A DNA stretch of 15,798 nt, taken from Acidobacteriota bacterium (lineage in GTDB: Bacteria; Acidobacteriota; Terriglobia; UBA7540). The notes under the pieces are model-generated. The model worked only from the letters and a program-made list of their open reading frames with translations, did no database searches and was not told where the DNA came from. Below, in pieces: positions 5,545 through 11,391 of the stretch; position 1 is the first letter of the stretch; each line of letters begins with the position of its first letter. The stretch is from the NCBI GenBank assembly GCA_003224635.1, contig QHZK01000341.1, positions 1 through 15,798 of the forward strand. Direction: 5' to 3'. Position numbers and translations under genes: made by a program.

Positions 5545-6888
5545 TCAGGAGCTACAATTGCCGGTCTCCTGGTGTCGCTTCGCGTCAGGCGTCAAGTCTC
5601 CGACGATAAACCAATAAGAGAGCGACCCAGCGAGCAAAACAGCGGGGCCGAGCGCGAACCCAGGCAGGTACGAACCCGTGCGGCTGATCAGCCGCCCGGT
5701 GGCAAGCGGCGCAATGATGCCGGCGACGTTACCCCCAAAGTTTTCGGCTCCGGTCCAGATCCCCACCTGCTCCGGCGGCGCGCAGCACTGCAGGATGACG
5801 ATGAGGTTGCCCGTGGCCAGCCCGACGAGCGATCCTCCGATCACCAGCGCGATGGCCGCCTGCGGGCTTTGGACGCGCATCGCCGGGACCAGAAACAGGC
5901 CGGTCGCGAAGGCCAGGGTGACGATGCCTTTGCGCGTGCGCGTTTCGTCCCAGCCGCGCTTGATCAGCCGGTCGGCGATCAGGCCGCCGATGGGCTCCGA
6001 GATGCCAAAGACGAAAAACGGAAGGGCAGTATAAATCCCGGCGCGCATCACGGTGAGATGACGGACCGTCACCAGATAATCCGGAAGCCAGCCGATGAGC
6101 AAGTACCAGTAATAATCGAAGCAAAAGAAGCCCAGACAAATGCCCAGAAGATTCCGGTTGAATAGGAACGCGCCGGCGCGGCCTGGACTGCGGGGCCGCG
6201 CCGGCGGAGCTACTGCTGCGGAAGGTCCCGGTGCGGAGTCTGGAGCAGACGGAGCGTTTTTGACGGAAAGCCGTGGGGGAGAAACCAGCAGCCACGGCAC
6301 GAGCCACAGCAGGGCGGAGAAGCCTACGACTGCGAACGTCGTTCGCCAACCGTAATGGACCAGGAGCCACGGGATCAGCAGTCCTTCGAGGACCAGTCCG
6401 GTGCGGGTGCCGAAGTCGAAGAGTCCCGAGGGCAGCCCGCGTTCCTTGGGCGCAAAGAGAAGGCTGACGATTTTCGTCCCGCCGGGAAGGTAGATCGATT
6501 CGCCCACGCCCAACAGAATTCGGAAGGCGATCAGCGCCGCCAGTCCCTCGGCAAGGCCCGTCAGACCCTGCGCCACCGACCAGAGCGCGAAGGCGCCGGC
6601 ATAGAGCCAGCGCAGGTTGAAGCGGTCCGCGCACCAGCCGATGGGAATCTGCATCGACGCGTAGGACCAGAAGAAGGACGAGAGCAGCACGCCCTTGGTG
6701 GTCGGGTCGAGGCCGAGGTCGCGCGAGATGAGCGGCAGGGCCATCGAGATCGTGGCGCGATCGAGATAGTTGATGAGCGACGCCGCAAACAACAGGCCCA
6801 CAACCGCCCAGCGGCGCGCGTTCGATACGGACGCCACCGTGGCCCCGGGCCATTGAACGCCGGCCGCAGTCTTGCTTCCAGTACTCAT
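5545..6888 (-). CDS. MFS transporter, anion:cation symporter type (sugar acid or organic anion)
   Basis: This is a 447-residue polytopic inner-membrane protein of the major facilitator superfamily. Members of this branch import hexuronates, galactonate, glucarate or other organic anions with a cation. Visible are SLINYLDRATISMALPLI in helix 1, the helix 2-3 loop GWCADRFNLRW, and the GVGESIYLPGGTKIVSLLFAPKERG block equivalent to the family motif GxGEAxxxPxxxxxxxxWFPxxER. There is a Pro/Ala-rich central cytoplasmic loop (about 208-250), then the second six-helix half with RLIKRGWDETRTRK as the repeated loop signature. Twelve membrane segments are expected. It lies 34 bp after a second, broken transporter gene on the same strand, so the pair probably arose by duplication. 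The substrate is unknown; neighbouring isomerase and racemase-like genes suggest a sugar acid or hydroxy acid. Confidence 0.88.
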   Translation of the reverse strand: MSTGSKTAAGVQWPGATVASVSNARRWAVVGLLFAASLINYLDRATISMALPLISRDLGLDPTTKGVLLSSFFWSYASMQIPIGWCADRFNLRWLYAGAFALWSVAQGLTGLAEGLAALIAFRILLGVGESIYLPGGTKIVSLLFAPKERGLPSGLFDFGTRTGLVLEGLLIPWLLVHYGWRTTFAVVGFSALLWLVPWLLVSPPRLSVKNAPSAPDSAPGPSAAVAPPARPRSPGRAGAFLFNRNLLGICLGFFCFDYYWYLLIGWLPDYLVTVRHLTVMRAGIYTALPFFVFGISEPIGGLIADRLIKRGWDETRTRKGIVTLAFATGLFLVPAMRVQSPQAAIALVIGGSLVGLATGNLIVILQCCAPPEQVGIWTGAENFGGNVAGIIAPLATGRLISRTGSYLPGFALGPAVLLAGSLSYWFIVGDLTPDAKRHQETGNCSS

Positions 6889-6922
6889 GAGCCAACCGGG
6901 GAGCAGGGCGACGCGACCAATC

Positions 6923-8230
6923 TCAGGCGGCCGCGCGGATCCGTTCGATTCTGGGAATCACGAGGTGCACAATCCCGATGGCCAGTGGATGCATGACCCC
7001 GGCGATGATGAACAGCGGCACGTAGGTATGAAACCACTGTAGGACGTATCCGGCGACGCGGGCGATGATCCAGCCGCCCACGGCGCCGGCGAAGCCCCCA
7101 ATCCCCACCACGGAGGCCACGTCCTTCTTGGGGAAGATGTCGGAAGCCAGCGTGAACAGGTTTGCCGACCATCCTTGGTGGGCCGATGTGGCGACGGAAA
7201 TCAGTGCCAGCGCAACCCACGGGCTCTTTGAGAATACCGCGACGATCCCTGCCGGCATCAAGAAGGCGCAAACCGCCATCGCTGTCTTCCTCGAGGCGTT
7301 CAGCGACCAGCCGCGCTTGATGAGCGATCCCGAGAACCACCCTCCGGCCACGCTGCCCACGAGCGCCGTCAGGAAGGGGATGTGGCCGTATTTCACCATC
7401 ATGGCCATCGACAGACCGCGCGCCTGGGTCAGATACTTGGGCAGCCAGAAAAGGTAGAACCACCAGATGGGGTCGGTCATAAACTTGGCCAGCGTGAAAC
7501 CCCAGGACTGCCGAAGGCCGAGAATTTTCAGCCAGGAGATCCTCGATTCCGATTCCGGCCCTTGCTCTTCTTGGATTTGTTCGAGCTCGGCGGGAGTCAG
7601 CCACGGGTGCTTTTGGGGAAGTCGGTAGAGCAGCAGCCACAGGATGACGCATGCAAAGCCCAGGCCGCCGGTGCCGATAAACGCTGCCTGCCATCCCCAA
7701 CGGCTGAACAACCAGCCCACCACCGGGTAAGCCACCACCGCGCCTATATTGGTCCCGGCGTTGAAAATGCCCGTCGCGAGCGCCCTCTCGTTCTTGGGAA
7801 ACCATTCGGCGACGCCTTTGATGGAAGCGGGAAAGTTTCCCGCTTCTCCGGCGCCCAGCATGAATCTGGCGAGCTTGAACGAGGCCACGCTACGGGCCAG
7901 CGCGTGCCCCATGGTGGCGACCGACCACCAAACCATCGCCAGCGTGTAGCCGAGGCGCGTCCCCAGCCAGTCGATGACGCCGCCCGAGACGAGCATCATG
8001 ACGGCGTACGCGGCCTGGAACGCCGCCACGATCCGTCCGTAATCGTCTTCCGACTAGTTGAAAAGCTTCTCCAGGTGAGGAGCGAGGATGGCGATGGTCC
8101 CACGGTCGATGTAGTTCACCGTCGAGCCCAGAAAGAGCAGCGCGCAGATGTACCAGCGCAGGTGGCGCACCTCGAATCGCTTTGGGCCTAGCGATTCAAC
8201 TCGATTTGCCCGAGCTGGAATTCGTGCCAT
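6923..8230 (-). pseudogene. MFS transporter of hexuronate type, interrupted by an in-frame TAG
   Basis: Read from the ATG at 8230, the frame gives 58 residues ending in NYIDRGTIAILAPHLEKLFN, then a TAG (8056-8054). It then continues in the same frame with SEDDYGRIVAAFQAAYAVMM through a complete transporter body to 6923. Members of this family read FGWSExDYG at this site, so the TAG stands where a Trp codon (TGG) is expected: one G-to-A change. The remainder is intact: GAGEAGNFPASIKGVAEWFPKNERALATGIFNAG, the SLIKRGWSLNASRK loop and a full second half. It is either a recent pseudogene, a sequencing or assembly error, or a readthrough site. A 368-residue downstream product could restart at an ATG-like codon near 8029 but would lack helix 1. 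The start at 8230 is preferred because the frame upstream is a heptamer array. Confidence 0.85.
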
Positions 8231-8243
8231 CCGCAGCAAAGTG

Positions 8244-8271
8244 TAAAGGTTAAAGGGTAAAGGGTGAAGTG
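8244..8271. repeat. TAAAGGG heptamer array
   Basis: There are four consecutive 7-bp units: TAAAGGT, TAAAGGG, TAAAGGG, TGAAGTG. The array lies just upstream of the start of the broken MFS gene and uses a unit sequence not seen in the other spacers. Confidence 0.75.
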
Positions 8272-8355
8272 CTGCCTTCGTAAATTCGATGACGTGATTC
8301 AAAGAGTCCCCTCACCCGGCGCTGCGCGCCACCCTCTCCCGCAAGAGGAGAGGGG

Positions 8356-8471
8356 ATGGACTCAAGCCTTCTGCTTCTCCCGCAATGGACTCAAGCCTTC
8401 TGCTTCTCCCGCAATGGACTCAAGCCTTCTGCTTCTCCCGCAATGGACTCAAGCCTTCTCCCTCTCCCGCC
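8356..8471. repeat. 29-bp tandem repeat, four units
   Basis: The unit begins ATGGACTCAAGCCTTCTG and ends CTTCTCCCGCA. Units 1-3 (8356-8384, 8385-8413, 8414-8442) are identical; unit 4 (8443-8471) diverges in its second half. There are no spacers between units. Three identical copies imply recent expansion by slippage or unequal crossover inside the REP-like locus. Confidence 0.9.
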
Positions 8472-8479
8472 AGGGAAGA

Positions 8480-8545
8480 GGGTATGAGCTCTCGCCGCTC
8501 TCCGCTGGCGGGAGGGTATGATCTCGCCCCTCTCCCCTGGCGGGA
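8480..8545. repeat. Two degenerate tandem units of 34 and 32 bp
   Basis: Both units start GGGTATGA and end CTGGCGGGA, with CTCGCC and CTCTCC in between (8480-8513 and 8514-8545). They lie between the 29-bp repeats and the tail of the REP-like locus and overlap that tail. Confidence 0.65.
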
Positions 8546-8570
8546 GAGGGGAAGGGGTGAGGGGCGACTG

Positions 8571-9845
8571 TCAAGGGCTCGGTTTTAGGACTGGCAGTAC
8601 GTCGCCGCCGTGACGCAGCACGGCCACTCTCGCATTCGGGCCCGCCATTTCGAAGGCCTGATCCACAGCTTCCTGCGGCGTGCGGGCGTGCTTGAAGCCA
8701 AGGCGGGTCTGCGTTTCCGGCGGAATACCCGCCGACACCATGATGCCTCGCGCCCGGTCGCGGATCACACGGCCCACGTGCACCAGGTGCGCCGCAGCCA
8801 CAAGATCGGTGATCTCCTTGCGCTCGACCCTGGCCCTGACCTCCGCGTACTCGTGGTATCCGAGCCGCTCGACTTCGGGATGCTCCTTGCTGACTCCGTG
8901 CGGGCAGGGTGTGACCAGGACCACGACGCCTCCCTCGCGCACCGAGAGTTCGGCGGAATAAATGCCTTTGGCGGCCTGCCACAGGTCGTAGTCTGCCGGA
9001 TAAGATTCCGCAATCACGATGTCAGCGAGGCGGGGTTGAGCGACTCCGTAGATGGCCTGTGAATATTCGGCGCCTTGGCGGTGCGCGGCGACCGGGTCGC
9101 CGGCCACCACGTGGACCACGCGCGCGTGGGCGTCCATGACGACGTTGACGATGAAGCGCAGTCCCGCCTTGCGCGCGATCTCTTCCACTTCCAGGCGCAC
9201 GGGGTTTTCGGCAATGCCCAGGATTTCTCTTCCGGGGTAGAGCGCGCTCATCCAGTGCGTGTAACCCGTGACGGCGGGACCGGAGACGCCGGGCTGGACG
9301 ATGGTCGCCCCTCCCGTATAGCCCATCACGCGGTGCGGCACGATCTGGCCCACTCCGATCACCACGTCCGCTTCGCCCAGCAGCCGGTTGAGGCGGACAG
9401 GCGTGCCGTCGCGTGTCGTCCCCAGGTCTATCAGGTTCTCTTCCTGCCGCCAGTGATGGATGAAGACAGGATACTGGCGCGGGATTTCGCGTCCGAGCTT
9501 CTTCTCCACTTCGCGCTCGCTCATGCGCGAGTGGGTCCCCGAGGCGATCAGGATTTTGGTGCGCTCCGGGCCGCAGCCGCGGGCGTCGAGTCGTCGGAAA
9601 ACGGCCGGAAGCAGCGCCCAGGCCGGGGTCTGCCGGGTGATGTCGTCTACGAGGACCAACACGTGCGTCTGGGCTGACACGAATTCCTCGACTGGCGGCG
9701 AACCGATTGGATGATCGAGCGCTTCTTCGGCCAGCTCGGCAGCGGGACGCGAGGGCTCAAGCGCGCGGGGCTCGAGGCAGGCCATGAGGTTCGAGTCGGG
9801 AATCTCGAATGGGGAAACGTCAGCGTACGAGAGCGGAATCCTCAT
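8571..9845 (-). CDS. LarA-like nickel-pincer hydroxyacid racemase/epimerase homologue, lysine absent
   Basis: LarA enzymes racemise or epimerise 2-hydroxyacids by hydride transfer through a nickel-pincer nucleotide cofactor. The 424-residue product aligns along its length: VDDITRQTP (66-74), GTHSRMSE (103-110), PHRVMGYTGG (170-179), H197, and YPADYDLWQAAKG (282-294) with Q290 and K293. These correspond to the acid/base His108 and His174, the Ni ligand His200, and Gln295/Lys298 of Lactobacillus LarA. The position of Lys184, which tethers the cofactor through a thioamide in that enzyme, is Thr181 here (GGATIVQPG instead of GGRKAILPG). The protein may hold the cofactor non-covalently or act on another substrate. 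No larB, larC or larE gene is in the window. It follows the iolB-like gene after 66 bp on the same strand. The start has no clear Shine-Dalgarno. The family is firm, the substrate unknown. Confidence 0.87.
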   Translation of the reverse strand: MRIPLSYADVSPFEIPDSNLMACLEPRALEPSRPAAELAEEALDHPIGSPPVEEFVSAQTHVLVLVDDITRQTPAWALLPAVFRRLDARGCGPERTKILIASGTHSRMSEREVEKKLGREIPRQYPVFIHHWRQEENLIDLGTTRDGTPVRLNRLLGEADVVIGVGQIVPHRVMGYTGGATIVQPGVSGPAVTGYTHWMSALYPGREILGIAENPVRLEVEEIARKAGLRFIVNVVMDAHARVVHVVAGDPVAAHRQGAEYSQAIYGVAQPRLADIVIAESYPADYDLWQAAKGIYSAELSVREGGVVVLVTPCPHGVSKEHPEVERLGYHEYAEVRARVERKEITDLVAAAHLVHVGRVIRDRARGIMVSAGIPPETQTRLGFKHARTPQEAVDQAFEMAGPNARVAVLRHGGDVLPVLKPSP

Positions 9846-9853
9846 GGCGTGTA

Positions 9854-9917
9854 ATGATGAATGATGAATGATGAACGATGAACGAAGAGGGCCATTTGTT
9901 CAATTCATCGTTCATCG
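9854..9917. repeat. ATGATGA heptamer array with inverted partner
   Basis: Five 7-bp units run from 9854 to 9888 (ATGATGA three times, ACGATGA, ACGAAGA). Two inverted units TTCATCG lie at 9904-9910 and 9911-9917. GATGAACGATGAA (9870-9882) pairs perfectly with TTCATCGTTCATC (9904-9916), a 13-bp stem with a 21-nt loop. The stop codon of the iolB-like gene (9912-9914) is inside the inverted unit. Confidence 0.8.
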
Positions 9918-10775
9918 TTGTTCTTTCACCCACGCGTGCCTTGGATCGTCGGCCCAGGCGCCGTAGCGTCGTTCTTCCCCGGCCAGCACCCACGCATAGT
10001 GCAGCTCGTATCCGGGCGCGGCGACGACGGGATGGTAGCCCTTGGGCAGGAGCACGGTGTCGCCGTCTTCGACCACAAAGACGGTCGAGAAGCGGTCGGG
10101 GTCGTCGGGCGCGGTGTAGGTCCAGATGAACCCGTAACCCTGGGCGGGCCGGACGCGGAAGAAGTAGACCTCCTCGAGCACGGCCTCCTGGGGAGGGTTC
10201 GAGCGGTCGTGTTTGTGCGGCGGATAGCTTGACCAGTTGCCGGGCGGATTCAGCGTCTCGCCGGCGAGCAGACGCTCGGCGGGTGTGTTCTCGGCGAGCG
10301 CGGAATAGACGGTGCGCTGCCAGTTGCCGCGTCCGATCTGACGCGCGACGACCGCCGGACCTTCCAGTAACGCGGGCGAGGCGTTTGTGGCATTGGACGG
10401 CGCCGAGAAGACGCCTAAGTCGAGGCCGCCCGACTGCGAGGCGATCTCGTAGGTGGACTGCGGCGGAATGTAGAGCATCACTGGCGGCCCGGAGAACACG
10501 TCGGCACGGCTGCCAACGCTCAAGAAGTCTTGTTTCTTCCCGGCTGCCTGACGAGCCGCAGACCCGCGAGCCGGGTCCGCGTTACCGGCGCTCTCGATCG
10601 ACACAGAGGCCGTTCCCGAAAAGATGTCGAGCACGCATTCGCGCGGTCCGGTGACGCGGGAATGCTTCTCGCCCTTGTTCAACCGCAGCCGGGCGAAATC
10701 GAGGAAGCGCAACGTCCCGGGCCGCACGATCTCCTGGTAGTTGCCGTCTGGACGAGCTTTGATATGGCGTTCCAT
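9912..10775 (-). CDS. iolB: 5-deoxy-glucuronate isomerase (IolB) family protein
   Basis: IolB interconverts 5-deoxy-D-glucuronate and 2-deoxy-5-keto-D-gluconate in myo-inositol catabolism; the fold is a bicupin with a metal site. The 287-residue product shows the family core NPPGNWSSYPPHKHD (176-190), LEEVYFF (200-206), DTVLLPKGYHPVVAAPGYELHY (239-260) and a final W-rich segment. The probable metal ligands are H187, H189, E201 or E202, and H248. The N-terminal half has an Ala-rich insertion near residues 61-83. The ATG at 10775 is chosen over upstream in-frame codons because it has GGAG 5 nt upstream and gives the usual N-terminus. TATAAT (10814-10809) lies 33 bp before it. The other iol genes are not in the window, so the true substrate may be a related uronic acid. 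The stop codon lies in a heptamer array. Confidence 0.88.
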   Translation of the reverse strand: MERHIKARPDGNYQEIVRPGTLRFLDFARLRLNKGEKHSRVTGPRECVLDIFSGTASVSIESAGNADPARGSAARQAAGKKQDFLSVGSRADVFSGPPVMLYIPPQSTYEIASQSGGLDLGVFSAPSNATNASPALLEGPAVVARQIGRGNWQRTVYSALAENTPAERLLAGETLNPPGNWSSYPPHKHDRSNPPQEAVLEEVYFFRVRPAQGYGFIWTYTAPDDPDRFSTVFVVEDGDTVLLPKGYHPVVAAPGYELHYAWVLAGEERRYGAWADDPRHAWVKEQR

Positions 10776-10808
10776 GAGGACTCCAGGGTGTGAAATTGGC
10801 CGGGGTTG

Positions 10809-10838
10809 ATTATACGACAGACGCCGTGATGTTCTGCA
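10809..10838 (-). promoter_or_regulatory. Candidate promoter of the iolB-like gene
   Basis: A perfect TATAAT -10 box lies on the minus strand at 10814-10809. The region 17-18 bp upstream (GCAGAA/TGCAGA) matches a -35 box poorly, so the promoter may need an activator. Transcription would start near 10802, giving a leader of about 27 nt before the ATG at 10775. Confidence 0.5.
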
Positions 10839-10844
10839 CGGTGC

Positions 10845-10873
10845 TGTAGCGGCGGTCATAGACCGCCGCTACA
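10845..10873. repeat. 29-bp perfect palindrome, GGCGGTC type, copy 2
   Basis: TGTAGCGGCGGTC (10845-10857) and its exact complement (10861-10873) flank the loop ATA, giving a 13-bp perfect stem. The core and the right flank recur at 1542-1565. It lies upstream of the candidate iolB promoter and could also act as a hairpin terminator or a protein site. Its dispersed nature argues for a small repetitive element. Confidence 0.85.
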
Positions 10874-10905
10874 AAAAGTCAAATTGGCCCATTACCGGAA
10901 GTCTG

Positions 10906-10934
10906 TTGACAATTTTGATAATCCGAGGTATACG
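10906..10934 (+). promoter_or_regulatory. Candidate sigma70-type promoter
   Basis: TTGACA (10906-10911), a perfect -35 box, is separated by 17 bp from TATACG (10929-10934), a 4-of-6 -10 box. Transcription would start near 10941 and run towards the receptor gene, giving a leader of about 450 nt. A promoter nearer to the gene, or a small RNA, is also possible. Confidence 0.5.
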
Positions 10935-10974
10935 TTACCACTTAGACCAACCGGCAGACGATTCTGAATATCCG

Positions 10975-10988
10975 TACGCAATTGCGTA
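10975..10988. promoter_or_regulatory. 14-bp perfect palindrome, possible operator
   Basis: TACGCAATTGCGTA is self-complementary over 14 bp and lies about 35 bp downstream of the predicted start of the candidate promoter. Its length and position suit binding of a dimeric repressor. No regulator gene is in the window, so the assignment rests on symmetry and position only. Confidence 0.4.
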
Positions 10989-11320
10989 GCTGACTATATT
11001 GATATCCATATTTAGCCGCGCCACAAGCCGCGACAGGGGGGACGCAATAATCGAGACAATCAGCGTTTTCAGCGGCTTTAGGTCGGAAGAGATTGGAACC
11101 ATAATTGCTGCTCCCCAACCTATTGGCGGTCGGAGAGAAAAGCGGTTCGCTTGGACAGCTTTCCCGAGCTCTATGACACCTACGTTCGCTTTCTCCCGGG
11201 CCTCCAACACTAGTTCCAAGTCAAGTGGTCGGCGAAGACTGCAGCGGCAGCGATCGGCTAGCAGGTCGGACGAAAATGAGCGGGTTGGCCGCATCGAGCG
11301 GAAGGACCCAAGCTAGTCGT

Positions 11321-11352
11321 CAGTCCGTGATGTGATCAGTCCATGATGTGAG
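11321..11352 (+). repeat. Tandem 16-bp direct repeat upstream of the TonB receptor gene
   Basis: CAGTCCGTGATGTGAT (11321-11336) is followed directly by CAGTCCATGATGTGAG (11337-11352), 14 of 16 bases identical. It ends 39 bp before the receptor start codon. It may be a direct-repeat binding site for a regulator or another short tandem duplication. Confidence 0.6.
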
Positions 11353-11391
11353 AGGCTACGCGAATCCGAGACGCTTGAGACAGGGGGAGAG

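Larger units (their letters stand above)
8308..8564. repeat. REP-like locus 1, bracketed by CCCCTCACCC and GGGTGAGGGG
   Basis: The head at 8308-8355 starts CCCCTCACCCGGCGCT and contains a CCCTCTCC...GGAGAGGGG hairpin. The tail at 8527-8564 ends GGGGTGAGGGG and contains CCCCTCTCCCC...GGGAGAGGGG. The head matches, in reverse complement, the right half of the locus at 14949-14993 with only small differences. The paired, inverted organisation resembles bacterial interspersed mosaic elements built from REP sequences. Confidence 0.8.
8231..8570. other. 340-bp spacer filled by repeats
   Basis: This stretch between the broken transporter and the larA-like gene holds no credible gene. It contains a TAAAGGG heptamer array (8244-8271) and a REP-like locus (8308-8564) made of a palindromic head, four 29-bp tandem units, two longer degenerate units and an inverted tail. 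Frames open across it are low-complexity Leu/Pro/Ser translations of the repeats. Confidence 0.75.
10874..11391. other. Divergent control region between iolB-like gene and TonB receptor gene
   Basis: No gene is recognised in these 518 bp, which are visibly richer in A and T than the flanks. The region holds a candidate sigma70-type promoter (10906-10934), a 14-bp perfect palindrome (10975-10988) and a tandem 16-bp repeat (11321-11352), before the receptor ribosome binding site (GGGGGAGAG, 11383-11391). A minus-strand frame of 119 codons (10935-11294) is open, but I cannot identify its product. Confidence 0.6.

Noticed and set aside
5729..6895. Second minus-strand frame of 388 codons overlapping the intact MFS transporter
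   Set aside because: It covers the same DNA in another frame, is very Arg/Pro/Ala-rich and has none of the transporter motifs visible in the 5545-6888 frame.
8054..8056. Amber codon considered as a pyrrolysine site
   Set aside because: The context is a conserved Trp position in a transporter, one base from TGG, and nothing in the window points to pyrrolysine machinery.
7382..8191. Plus-strand open frame of 269 codons across the broken MFS gene
   Set aside because: It runs antisense to transporter sequence with clear membrane and family motifs; the product is Gln/Arg/His-rich and low in hydrophobic order, as expected of a shadow frame in GC-rich DNA.
8231..8302. Upstream start at 8302 for the broken MFS transporter
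   Set aside because: The extra 24 codons are mostly translation of the TAAAGGG heptamer array and do not resemble a transporter N-terminus.
8356..8471. 29-bp repeats considered as a CRISPR array
   Set aside because: The units are directly adjacent without spacers, and no cas gene is present.
10935..11294. Minus-strand 119-codon frame in the divergent control region
   Set aside because: The composition is not implausible, but no family, ribosome binding site or neighbour supports it, and a plus-strand frame is open over the same bases. It is left as unassigned.
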